Translations under genes and position numbers: made by a program
The notes under the pieces: generated by a model
Seen by the model: the letters and a program-made list of their open reading frames with translations, nothing else
Database searches by the model: none
What the model was told of the DNA's origin: nothing
Shown: piece by piece, positions 1 through 9,168 of the stretch
Numbering within the stretch: the stretch's first letter is position 1
Layout of the letters: each line of letters starts with the position of its first letter
Assembly (NCBI RefSeq): GCF_003149245.1
Contig: NZ_QGDL01000001.1
Coordinates: 337,089 to 401,088, forward strand
Direction: 5' to 3'
DNA length: 64,000 bases
Origin: Faecalicatena orotica
Lineage (GTDB): Bacteria; Bacillota; Clostridia; Lachnospirales; Lachnospiraceae

Positions 1-2767
1 GATTATGAGGAAATCCCAGATCCACATAAAAACCACCATTTGTATAGACTTCCACGCGGATTGTCCCCAAAGTGAGACTTATCACCCCAAGCTGAAAACT
101 CCTGTACTTTTGGGGAACTATCATCTCGCCGCGGAACATGTATACCTCACTGGTCACCCGTTTATAGAGCAGTTCGATTCCAAATCCATCAAAAGAGGCC
201 ATAGCACTTCCCGGTTTTGCCTTCACTGTAGCAAGAATACCGTAGAGTACAGGATCATTTAAGACAATCTTAATATTCAGCATTTCATTAATAGTAAAGT
301 CAGCACCAAACAGCCATTTGCTCTCTCCATCATAAGACACATCCCCCGGCAGAAGTCCCGGTTCTTTTGGAGGCGTAATCTGGTCTTTCAGAGCCTGGAC
401 TGCCTCTGTTATACTGTCTGCTTCTGAAATCCCATCATTTTTCAGGTGCTGGCCCATCCCCAGATAATCCAGGACAAATTTTTTTTCATTTTCCACGCTT
501 TCCCGGGGTGGCTGGCCGTCAATGGCGTCCCATGTGACAGGGTTATTTTCATCGTAAGTGACACCCAGCATTTTCCCTGTTAAGACAAAGAAAATCTTCC
601 GGGTATTCATGTCATACCTGACCCCCAGCTTATCTATGTACATCAGACCCGCAATATCCAGCTCTGCCTGATATAAAAACCAGGCCTGATTGTCTGTAGC
701 ATCCAGTTCAAAAAGAAACCTTGCCAAATCAATTTTATTCAGCAGATTCCAGGGCGCATCCAAAGAAAACTTTTTGTTTGGGTTTATCATATTTACCAGG
801 GATTCCACCAGGTCACCCAGAGTCATTCCCCCCAGACTGATACATAGAATTTCATGTTGTTCCCGCCAAAACCAGGCGGCCTTAAGATACACCTTTTCAT
901 ACTCTACCCGGAAAAGAAAGTTTCTGTTTTCCTTTGTCTGTATATGGTCAATCTGAACCAGAATCTTGAAACTTCCCAGAGACATATAGGCCAAAGCTGA
1001 GACATCTGTCTCAGTCTTCTCCTGTTTTTCAACCAAAATTCTGCCTCCCAGAGTTAATTTCTTCTGAAGGATAGTAATATTCCATCCGGCTTCAAAAGCA
1101 GTACTCACCAAAAATATGCCTCCCTGGGTAGCATAGGAAACATTAAGTACACTAAGTTTTAAAGAAAAGATATCGTCCGGTGTCTGCGATACGCCGAACA
1201 TCTGGGAAAGGAGATTTCCAATCTTGACTTCTCCACGGTATAGTCCCCCCTCAAAGATCCATCCCGGATTCTCATATACTGCTTTCAGGAAAATGGAAAA
1301 GAAATCTTCTCCTTCCCCAAATTCCATCTCCCCCTGGAAATAAAAGCTGTGATGGAAAGTTGCTGCCCTGGCACCTGCCGCTATTCTGGATATATTGACA
1401 GGCAGATTTCCGATGGAAAAGGACAGAATGTTCCCTACTTCCGCCTCTATAGAAAACTCTCTGCTGCTGCCGGAACCATAAACAGTAACCTGCCCCAATA
1501 AATTTTCATCTGTTTTCCACGAAACCGGAAACTGTGCACCAAAAGTCTCCGCCAGATCCCGGATTCCCGGACCCGACGCGGATTTTCCTTCCAGCCTGGC
1601 CTGTGCCACAAAGTCCAGACTCGGCAGATTCATCTCCAGATCCATAAGCAGACTGTAGCGGCCAAGGGCAATACTGAGGCCCCCTGCCACTGACGCGGTC
1701 AGCATATTCCCCAAACTCCCCGTTTTCCCCAATGACACCTGAAACCCTACGTTCAGGTGTTCCAGCGTCACATAAGGCACGGGCAGCTTCCAGGGCTGTG
1801 AGAGAGCAAATTCTATGAGCAGACGTCTCATGGTCAGACTCAGGTCCTTCTGATCCGCCACCAAGTCCATCCGGTATAATTTGAACTCATTCAGCGGCAA
1901 ATCCGTGGGCAGACACAGGGAGGCTGCACTTCCCCCAATCCCAAATACGTCCATGAAAAAACCCACTATATCCGCTATTCCAAATCCATCCGGGAAATAA
2001 GTATGGAGGTCCCATTGTCGGGAAACAGAAAACAGTGGCAGCGTAAACTCTACCTGTGAAACCCGGGGAAGTGTCAGGATGATTTTCAAGCCTGCTTCTG
2101 AAATCACAGAATAATCAAAACTTTCCTCATACTCCCCGCCATTTTGCAGAAGCAATGACATCCTCCCACAGGGAAACAGGCCGGATACTGATTTTAACAA
2201 AGGAATGTCCAGTTTAAACTTCCCTTCTTTATTCACGACTCCCTCAACAGACTGGATTCCTGTAAGAAAATTTCCGTACTTTTCCCAATGGCGTTCTGAA
2301 GGCATCTCTGTTTTTCCAGAAAAAGTAAGGGGAAAATAAGAATCATATGCTGCGCTGTCAAAAGATAAAACAGGCATAAAAATCGGAAAATCTGCTGCCA
2401 GATAACTTTCCTCCCTGCGCCCCCTCTCATCCCATATGAGTGTAGGGCCTACATTTCCGAAGAAATCCTGAAGGGTTCCCTTTAAATCACACCAGAAAGT
2501 CACCTGATACTCTATCCGCTCTTTTTCCTGCTCCCTGCATACTATTTCTGCAGAAAAATATTCGCCGTGATTCCAGTTCTGGACAGGTGCCCTGCCTTTA
2601 ATCACTACCCGTTCAGACTGTAATGTAATCACACAGTCCTCCAGAGTAACGACACCAACTGCCAGAAACAATCTAATAAATGCCCCCTGACAGATTTCCG
2701 GGCCAACGCTCAGACTTCCTCCCCTTTTCTCTGCTTCCAAAATCTCATAGAGTTCCTCCAGCCTCAT
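1..2767 (-). CDS. Giant beta-rich protein of unknown function, 3' end outside window
   Basis: An uninterrupted reading frame starts at the ATG ending at 2767, behind a strong AAGGAGGTAG ribosome site, and runs off the left edge without a stop. About 922 residues are visible. I do not recognise the family with confidence; a distant recollection of the uncharacterised DUF6603 type cannot be tested here. The visible protein has no signal peptide, no convincing membrane segment and no lipobox. It alternates short hydrophobic and polar stretches, as in large beta-sheet proteins, with Gly/Leu/Phe-rich segments such as FGIGGSAASL. It begins 15 nt after the metallo-hydrolase gene and is the fifth gene of the operon. 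The function may be structural; that is inference. Confidence 0.85.
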   Translation of the reverse strand, partial: MRLEELYEILEAEKRGGSLSVGPEICQGAFIRLFLAVGVVTLEDCVITLQSERVVIKGRAPVQNWNHGEYFSAEIVCREQEKERIEYQVTFWCDLKGTLQDFFGNVGPTLIWDERGRREESYLAADFPIFMPVLSFDSAAYDSYFPLTFSGKTEMPSERHWEKYGNFLTGIQSVEGVVNKEGKFKLDIPLLKSVSGLFPCGRMSLLLQNGGEYEESFDYSVISEAGLKIILTLPRVSQVEFTLPLFSVSRQWDLHTYFPDGFGIADIVGFFMDVFGIGGSAASLCLPTDLPLNEFKLYRMDLVADQKDLSLTMRRLLIEFALSQPWKLPVPYVTLEHLNVGFQVSLGKTGSLGNMLTASVAGGLSIALGRYSLLMDLEMNLPSLDFVAQARLEGKSASGPGIRDLAETFGAQFPVSWKTDENLLGQVTVYGSGSSREFSIEAEVGNILSFSIGNLPVNISRIAAGARAATFHHSFYFQGEMEFGEGEDFFSIFLKAVYENPGWIFEGGLYRGEVKIGNLLSQMFGVSQTPDDIFSLKLSVLNVSYATQGGIFLVSTAFEAGWNITILQKKLTLGGRILVEKQEKTETDVSALAYMSLGSFKILVQIDHIQTKENRNFLFRVEYEKVYLKAAWFWREQHEILCISLGGMTLGDLVESLVNMINPNKKFSLDAPWNLLNKIDLARFLFELDATDNQAWFLYQAELDIAGLMYIDKLGVRYDMNTRKIFFVLTGKMLGVTYDENNPVTWDAIDGQPPRESVENEKKFVLDYLGMGQHLKNDGISEADSITEAVQALKDQITPPKEPGLLPGDVSYDGESKWLFGADFTINEMLNIKIVLNDPVLYGILATVKAKPGSAMASFDGFGIELLYKRVTSEVYMFRGEMIVPQKYRSFQLGVISLTLGTIRVEVYTNGGFYVDLGFPHN

Positions 2768-2782
2768 ACCCTACCTCCTTCT

Positions 2783-4606
2783 CTAATGTCTTCGCACAAA
2801 CAGACGCTCCGGCGGAACCGGAACGCCGGAACCATCTCCCTGAGTCCGAAGCAATTCTGTATCCTGTGACTGGTTACCCTCCCCCAGCTTCTTATATTCA
2901 GAACAAGAGGCTTTGCAGTATTCTGTTTTAGAATACTCTATTTCATAACAATCCCCGTCCCAGGTAAAGCAGTGTGCCTGATAAGCTATCTCCCGCTTCC
3001 CATCAACTGCCTCCAGAATTGTGTAGATTGGAAGCTCTTTTGAAGTGTATGCCCAATCCCCCAATTTTGTATCGCTTTTATTAAAGCAAATGTTATGGCT
3101 GTCCGCCGATTTACCCATCGCCTCACAATAATTTACCATCCATTCCACGATAGTATAATTTGGATGTCCATGACTGCTTTTTAAACCTGCCGATATCACC
3201 ATTGCCTCTGGCTCTGTATTTCCCAGCATAGCTGGAAACAGGTCTATCGTCTGTCCCTCACCATTTTGACACTGACCATAATTAGTCGTATAAGAGCCAT
3301 GATGGGGAACTGTCCAGACTGCGTTCATAAAGTTTGAACAGGCATCGTTTATTGCAATTGAATAAAAAGTATGTACTGTGGCATCTCCCGGAAAGAAAAA
3401 TTTGAGAAATTCCGTATCTTCTGTGTTCATCAACACGGTTACACCTGAAGTTCCATTATTTAATATTGCAGGACTGGATACACTTTCTCCTTCTACGCCT
3501 CCCCCTATTTCAGTTAATTCTTTTACAGAAAGGCGTTCCACCACATACAGTTTCAGAGGGTCATATAACGGTATATTTGCCGCTGCCGTCATTTCAATCA
3601 CTGCATTTTTTGTCAGAATCTCCAGTCTCTGAAGCATAAGTCCAACACCGGACAGACGGGCATTTTTGGTGTAATTGGCATTAGGGTTTCCGCCCACATA
3701 AGCATTTTCAATTACATCACAATATCCATCATCAGAATCTACAATATCCTTTATCTCCTGACGGGATATGTGCTCAAATTGATCCAGAAACTCCCCTATA
3801 CCCAAGATTCCTTCAAATCCAAGTTCTTCCCCCACCACTTCATTTATAAAGTTCAAAAATAATTCTCTCCTCATAGATTCATTTTCAGGAAAAGGTAAAT
3901 CTGATGTCCAGCTAAATGACTCATTTTGCCACGTTCCACAAAACCTGGCTGGAGACTCTTCAAACACAAGTTCTGCATGCATAATGTCACAGTCTTCCTT
4001 CGCTGAAAACAAACGGATTTTCATGTCCCAGTCAATCCAATTCGCCAAACAGGCGTTATTGTTTCTTTTATTAATAAAATGAATACTTGTTTTTGTGATA
4101 TCATCCTGATAGGAGAGTTTTCCCCAGATTTCATAATATGGCTGGAACATAATACAAGGACTGGTGAAATCTGCCTGATACTCATATGTTTTTTGGGCAG
4201 TATTAATAAAATAGGATAAATCTACCTTATCTTTACTTATAAATTTATTACCTATCAGCTTTCCTGGACTGGTTTTTCTGATGGAATACTCTCCTCCGCT
4301 GAGTTCTTCCCACAGGTTATCAAACATAATCCAGTGGTCTGTATCACGGTGGGTAAATAACACATTATCCAGGAATACCCCGTCTCCCATATCCTGGCGT
4401 TCTTTCATTTTTTCCACTGTATATTCTACCGATTTCTTATTATTCTCCGGAAGGGACGTAAGCTTTACTGGTCTGGTACGATCAAACCCACAGTCTATCA
4501 ATGTAAGGTTCACCAGACATTCCTCGCCTCCAATATCATCATAGATTTCAATGAGATTCATGCCCCCCTGGCCAACCGGAAGCATAGTAACTTTTACGCC
4601 GCTCAT
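2783..4606 (-). CDS. ComEC-type metallo-beta-lactamase-fold hydrolase
   Basis: The product is 607 residues. It opens with VKVTMLPVGQGG, the usual first strand of the metallo-beta-lactamase fold. It carries a metal-binding HRDTDH at residues 86-91, a PGD at about 406-408, VPHHGS at 433-438 and SHGHP at 478-482. HxDxDH plus HHGS is the signature of the ComEC/Rec2-like branch, which includes nucleases and phosphodiesterases. There are no membrane segments, so it is a soluble cytoplasmic enzyme and not a DNA channel. A long insert separates the first metal motif from the PGD motif. The chosen ATG overlaps the stop of the gene before it (ATGA) behind GGAGGAAAC. An ATG 30 nt further upstream has no such site. 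The substrate is unknown. Confidence 0.9.
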   Translation of the reverse strand: MSGVKVTMLPVGQGGMNLIEIYDDIGGEECLVNLTLIDCGFDRTRPVKLTSLPENNKKSVEYTVEKMKERQDMGDGVFLDNVLFTHRDTDHWIMFDNLWEELSGGEYSIRKTSPGKLIGNKFISKDKVDLSYFINTAQKTYEYQADFTSPCIMFQPYYEIWGKLSYQDDITKTSIHFINKRNNNACLANWIDWDMKIRLFSAKEDCDIMHAELVFEESPARFCGTWQNESFSWTSDLPFPENESMRRELFLNFINEVVGEELGFEGILGIGEFLDQFEHISRQEIKDIVDSDDGYCDVIENAYVGGNPNANYTKNARLSGVGLMLQRLEILTKNAVIEMTAAANIPLYDPLKLYVVERLSVKELTEIGGGVEGESVSSPAILNNGTSGVTVLMNTEDTEFLKFFFPGDATVHTFYSIAINDACSNFMNAVWTVPHHGSYTTNYGQCQNGEGQTIDLFPAMLGNTEPEAMVISAGLKSSHGHPNYTIVEWMVNYCEAMGKSADSHNICFNKSDTKLGDWAYTSKELPIYTILEAVDGKREIAYQAHCFTWDGDCYEIEYSKTEYCKASCSEYKKLGEGNQSQDTELLRTQGDGSGVPVPPERLFVRRH

Positions 4607-7560
4607 GTTTCCTCCCTCTGGTATGCAGCATACCACCCTACATTCTTTCCGTCGGAAAACAGAAAGATATCACTGCTGCCTTTTGGAAAAGATGCCCCCA
4701 GCACCTTGATCTGGAAATTGTGAAGTCTGAATACGTATTGGTTTTCCTGCTTTTCCAGGGTTATGGAGCCAAATCCTAACTGAAAGATTCCCTGTAGCTT
4801 AACGCCTTCTCCCGATAGTGCCCCCGGAAGGTTTACTCCCACATAATACTGGGGCATCCCGTCCTCTTCCCAGAAAGCAGTTAATAGCTGTATTGAAATC
4901 ATATCCTGATCCGCCAGGGCACCGAGAGAGCCCAGCTGGATTCTCCACAGCAGACCCTGATAGCATTCCGGCGGCACTCCCTGGGACAGGGGCGCCGTAA
5001 TGGGGAGAAACCCTTTCTCCTGAGGTGTCCTGCCTGAAGTTTCAACTATCAGGGAATCAAAGGAAACTGCAAATTTTTCAGGGAAGGAATTTTCCCTCAA
5101 GGATGCTTCTTCCCTGATATATCCCAGATGACTATATTCCATGTTCATAGGGCCTGACTTGGGCATTCTGATAAAAAGCTGGTAAAAAGGCATTCCCTCT
5201 TCAGCGCCCTGCCCTCCGTATCCCAGCAAATCTGCCTCGCTCAGCTCTCGGCAGGAAAATACGCCTGTCAAATCAAAACATCCCTCTCCTTCCTCTCCCA
5301 CTGTCAGGTTCATTTTCTGAATCCATACTTTTTCGATTCCCGAACCGGAGAGGGCGTAACAGACACTCTGTTTTAAATGATACTGATACTTCCTTACCCC
5401 GTCCTCTTCTGCCATCTGCCCCTGAAGTATCAGACAATTTCCGTCTGTATTTCCTTCTGAAACCGCAGAGACCTCAAACAACCGGTTAACCAGTATTTCC
5501 GAACTGCTTGTAAATGACACAATATGTCCTGCCTGAATCCTCACCCTGATTTCCCGGGTCAGATAATCATAATCCGGCGGCATACTCTCATAGACCAGCT
5601 TTTTGTCTGACGTATAATCAATCAGTCCGCTTATCTCTGACTGCTCCAGATAAATCCCCTTCTGTTCCTCCCTGTGAATCTGTCCGGCCCGGATCACAAG
5701 ATAAGAGGCATAAAATTGATCTGTCTCCACACTCTCCATGATAACGCCAATCTCAGGAGGCAGTTCTTCCATAGACACCGATACATTGACGGCCAGTATT
5801 CCCTGAAATTTTTTATCCCCCGCTGCCTCTATAAATTCCTCCCATCCCTCTTTTACTTCCCCATCTTCTGTATATGCATTTTTAGCCGTTTCCCTGAATG
5901 ACAGATTTTCCCGCTGATCTTCCTCAATGCTTTTTTCTCCTGCATATTTCAGAAAGATCATTGTTCTGCTGCCTGTGTGCTGCCCCCGCCAATAATCCGG
6001 CAAAAGTAAAAACCGGATGCCTTCCACCAGAAAGCAGAATCCATCCGAAGGTCCTGCTTTATCAAATTCTCCGGGGTCCTGAATAGCATATAAAAACTCT
6101 TTGTGCTGAAACTTTTCCCTCAGTTCCGAATAGATATGGGTGAAGCGTAAATCTGGAAGTGTACCTGTTCCTGATAAGTCAGCCAATCCAATCCACTCAT
6201 ATTCTCCCTTGGGCGACACCTGCGCCATCAGGCTCTGGGGTGTCACTCCGCGCATAGATTCCGTCCACAGGCCTCCTCTTTCTGATGCCTTTTTCTTTAA
6301 GATTTCTCTTCTTTTTTCATAAAGTCCCTTCTCCAGAACATCCCTGTCCTCCCATGATTCCATATGTATTTCCCGAAAAAGAGTCATGGGAACGGCAGGC
6401 ATTTTGTTAGGAAAAGTGGCAGCCGGTATTTCCAGAAAACACAGTCGCTTATTTTCAGGCGCAGCAAACAGGGCAGCCCCTTCTGGCTGGCAATAATAAA
6501 ATGCCTCTCCCAACACACCAATCCAGGAAGTGGTGCCAAGGATTGTCTTCTCCTCTTCATAAGGAAAGACCGCAGGCATAGAAGGGGTAAACTGAATCAT
6601 CGCCCCCTCCTGAAGTCCGATATTTTCCGTTCCAGACAGGCCACATAAGAGTTTTCTTACTTCTCTGTCCACAGAAAAATTTCCCTCTATTCCCAGGTAC
6701 AGCCTTTTTCTTGTCACCACCTCTCCCTTTTTGTTTTTGTAGGCAAGGACAGGCTTTCTCTGGAATACCAGTGCAGAGTCCTCTTCCGCCTTCAATTTTA
6801 CTGCTCTGCCTGTATGGGTTGTAAAAAAAGACCGGAAACTGCTGCCGGCTAAGGAAAGTCTGGTCCTCTTTGTATCCAACAATGCCTGGGGCGTAATCTT
6901 AAATTCGGTGTAAAACGTAGTTTCCGGGATCAATACGCGGCTCACTGCCTGGGAAAGAAATCCCTGTTCCTTTGCCAGTTCCTCCTGCTCCTCCATAATT
7001 CTAGCATGCCGGATACCTGCATCCAGCCTCTCCATCAAGTCTTCACATGCATCCTCCCTGACAGAAAAAGCTCCCTTAAATGTTCCGCACTCCTCTCCGG
7101 CTGTATGCAATTCCAACTCCCGGGTATCCCCCAGAAGCCGGATTTTTCCAGTGGACAGACTGTAGTTTCCCGTTCCCGGAAACACAAACAAAAAAGTATC
7201 ATTCCTGACAGAAAGACTCTCCCAGGGATTTATCGTCAGGGAGTATCCACCAAATGCCAGATTTTTAACCTCATCTGTATTTTCCATCTTAAAGACTTTC
7301 CAGTCGAAATAATTTTCTTCTGGATTTTCCACCCATAAGAACAAAAGTTCTCTGTTCCACCTTCTCAGATATTGGATTCCTTTCTCCGACAAGACATGGC
7401 CGTCAGCCGCCTCCCTGGGGCAAAACAGATACCGTCCCCCCTTTAAAAAGCTGTCTTCCAATCCTATAACCGACTGCTCATAGTCTCCCTTCAAAAAACA
7501 GTACATGACTCCCTTTTGATAAACCCCGTATTCTCCTTGATAAATACGACTCAGTTCCAT
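4603..7560 (-). CDS. Large beta-rich protein of unknown function (985 aa)
   Basis: The reading frame encodes 985 residues with no family I can name. The N-terminal part (about residues 1-180) holds short beta-like segments. Residues 180-215 are helical and charged, rich in Glu, Lys and Gln. The remainder is long and beta-rich, with many aromatic residues and Gly-Asp turns, and ends in FSDGKNVGWYAAYQREET. There is no signal peptide, membrane helix or catalytic motif. The gene starts 2 nt after the stop of the preceding gene behind a moderate GAGGGATAAGG site. It overlaps the next gene by 4 nt (ATGA), so the two are probably co-translated. A large intracellular scaffold or payload protein would fit, but this is inference. 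Confidence 0.85.
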   Translation of the reverse strand: MELSRIYQGEYGVYQKGVMYCFLKGDYEQSVIGLEDSFLKGGRYLFCPREAADGHVLSEKGIQYLRRWNRELLFLWVENPEENYFDWKVFKMENTDEVKNLAFGGYSLTINPWESLSVRNDTFLFVFPGTGNYSLSTGKIRLLGDTRELELHTAGEECGTFKGAFSVREDACEDLMERLDAGIRHARIMEEQEELAKEQGFLSQAVSRVLIPETTFYTEFKITPQALLDTKRTRLSLAGSSFRSFFTTHTGRAVKLKAEEDSALVFQRKPVLAYKNKKGEVVTRKRLYLGIEGNFSVDREVRKLLCGLSGTENIGLQEGAMIQFTPSMPAVFPYEEEKTILGTTSWIGVLGEAFYYCQPEGAALFAAPENKRLCFLEIPAATFPNKMPAVPMTLFREIHMESWEDRDVLEKGLYEKRREILKKKASERGGLWTESMRGVTPQSLMAQVSPKGEYEWIGLADLSGTGTLPDLRFTHIYSELREKFQHKEFLYAIQDPGEFDKAGPSDGFCFLVEGIRFLLLPDYWRGQHTGSRTMIFLKYAGEKSIEEDQRENLSFRETAKNAYTEDGEVKEGWEEFIEAAGDKKFQGILAVNVSVSMEELPPEIGVIMESVETDQFYASYLVIRAGQIHREEQKGIYLEQSEISGLIDYTSDKKLVYESMPPDYDYLTREIRVRIQAGHIVSFTSSSEILVNRLFEVSAVSEGNTDGNCLILQGQMAEEDGVRKYQYHLKQSVCYALSGSGIEKVWIQKMNLTVGEEGEGCFDLTGVFSCRELSEADLLGYGGQGAEEGMPFYQLFIRMPKSGPMNMEYSHLGYIREEASLRENSFPEKFAVSFDSLIVETSGRTPQEKGFLPITAPLSQGVPPECYQGLLWRIQLGSLGALADQDMISIQLLTAFWEEDGMPQYYVGVNLPGALSGEGVKLQGIFQLGFGSITLEKQENQYVFRLHNFQIKVLGASFPKGSSDIFLFSDGKNVGWYAAYQREET

Positions 7561-7562
7561 CC

Positions 7563-9164
7563 TTATCCCTCTATTCTATCCCCGTGAAACAAAGGAAAGT
7601 CTTCCCATACTTCTCCTGAAAAAGAGATTTTCGTCTGCTCTCCAGAAGGACTTCTCCTGTACAGTACCAGTTTCTTTGTTCCCTTTCCGTGTATTCCCAT
7701 AAACCCCATCAGTTTTCCCACAGTAGTTCCCGCCGGCAGCTTTCTCTCCACACCGCATACCACTACGGTAATCTGCAGCGTCAGCGCACTTCTTCCCCGA
7801 AACAGCAGATAAGGTACAACCGTCGAATTCTCCGGCGGCAGAGGCACTTCCTGAAAGCCAGGCGCAGCAAGCATGAGTACATGATTTCCCGCATAAATAT
7901 CTGGCTCCGCCTCACTGGAAAACAGGGCTTCCGGATATTGAATCCGGTAAAAAGGCTGGCGCATCCTCACAGCACAAAGGTCAATAATGCCAGCTCCTAC
8001 CGGCTTTACCGTCTCTTCACTGGAAGGCGGATAAATTTCCTCTTCCATGAGATGAACAAAGCTGTCAAACTCCAGATATTCCATATTCTTGCCCCGTGCA
8101 AGAGAAACCTCATAGAAGGCTGTATGGTTTCCCACAAATCCTGCTGCATCCCCGCCCGACATCTGATCTTCCGGCATATATAGCTCCTGTTCCAGTTTCA
8201 GCGAAAACCCTGGACGCACATCCGTACATCTTTTATCTGGATTCAGACCGCAGTGAAAATATAGCATATCCTCTATATTCTGTCTGGCTCCTCTGGCAAT
8301 CATCTCCATAATCTGATACATGGCCTTTGTTGTTGTCACCTGAAAAACTTTGGCAATAAAAGTATCATAGTCCGCTCTTTCCAAAACAGTGTCACTTCGG
8401 ATAGTAAGCATATAAGGAGATACAATTCCTAGTTCCAGAGATCCGGAACTTATTGGCGATTCTGGTTTTTTTAATTTTCCTTCCTGGTCTGCAGCATAAA
8501 TTTCCCCATCAAGGGGGATACTAAGAATCTTCTCATCCATTCCCTGTTTTCTGAAGCATACCTGCTTCTTTCCCTCTGCTGACTCTTCCGCAGTATACAC
8601 AGGACAGAACAGGGAAGGAATCTCTGCGGACGGCCCTGAAGAAAACTTATTGATATACGGCTGCATAGTAACTGTCAGGTTGATCTTTTCACCAAAGTGC
8701 TTTTCCTCCATAGGTATCTCCATACCACAGACATATGGGGAAATCTCATAAGTATAGATACCGGAATGATCTACTTTGACAATACATTTTCCTGAGCCTA
8801 TATTAATATCCGGCTTATCCCAGGATAGTTCCAGACTGCTTCCGTCATAACTCCCTGTAAGCCTCTCATATGTTTTGAGCAGCAGGGGAGTGGAATGGCT
8901 CTTGTCAGGCTGGTCCTTCACTGTAACAGATACCGTATAATAAAGCTTGTCATCTAACTGAATGTTGCTAAACACACAGTTCTTATCTTGTACTTCTTCC
9001 GACTTTACTATCTCTGTACTCTTCTTTAGTTCTACTAGATATTTTCCTTGATACTTCTGGGCTGATTCTTCAGTTTTCCAGTAAAGTTTAATCTGATAAG
9101 TATTATCGGATACCTCTTTTTCCACCTCTGCCTGATAGATTTCTATCTTGTTAACCATTCCCAT
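7563..9164 (-). CDS. Protein with Ig/FN3-like N-terminal repeats, unknown function (533 aa)
   Basis: The product has 533 residues. Two stretches, about 1-95 and 96-200, have the strand spacing of fibronectin III or Ig-like domains (for example QIKLYWKT and SLELSWDKP, with Trp and Leu at the expected places). The middle is unassigned. The last 75 residues (LTLQITVVV, then ERKLPAGTTVGKLM, ending FPLFHGDRIEG) resemble a small beta-grasp or ubiquitin-like fold by pattern only. No signal peptide or membrane segment is present. GGAGGTAATTGG precedes the ATG at 9164; a second ATG two codons later is possible. It lies 4 nt downstream of the Hint-protein gene in the same operon. Function unknown; a binding or adaptor role is a guess. 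Confidence 0.85.
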   Translation of the reverse strand: MGMVNKIEIYQAEVEKEVSDNTYQIKLYWKTEESAQKYQGKYLVELKKSTEIVKSEEVQDKNCVFSNIQLDDKLYYTVSVTVKDQPDKSHSTPLLLKTYERLTGSYDGSSLELSWDKPDINIGSGKCIVKVDHSGIYTYEISPYVCGMEIPMEEKHFGEKINLTVTMQPYINKFSSGPSAEIPSLFCPVYTAEESAEGKKQVCFRKQGMDEKILSIPLDGEIYAADQEGKLKKPESPISSGSLELGIVSPYMLTIRSDTVLERADYDTFIAKVFQVTTTKAMYQIMEMIARGARQNIEDMLYFHCGLNPDKRCTDVRPGFSLKLEQELYMPEDQMSGGDAAGFVGNHTAFYEVSLARGKNMEYLEFDSFVHLMEEEIYPPSSEETVKPVGAGIIDLCAVRMRQPFYRIQYPEALFSSEAEPDIYAGNHVLMLAAPGFQEVPLPPENSTVVPYLLFRGRSALTLQITVVVCGVERKLPAGTTVGKLMGFMGIHGKGTKKLVLYRRSPSGEQTKISFSGEVWEDFPLFHGDRIEG

Positions 9165-9168
9165 CCAA

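Noticed and set aside
7576-7758. A 60-codon minus-strand frame within the Ig/FN3-like gene
   Set aside because: It overlaps a clear gene in another frame and has no start signal of its own.
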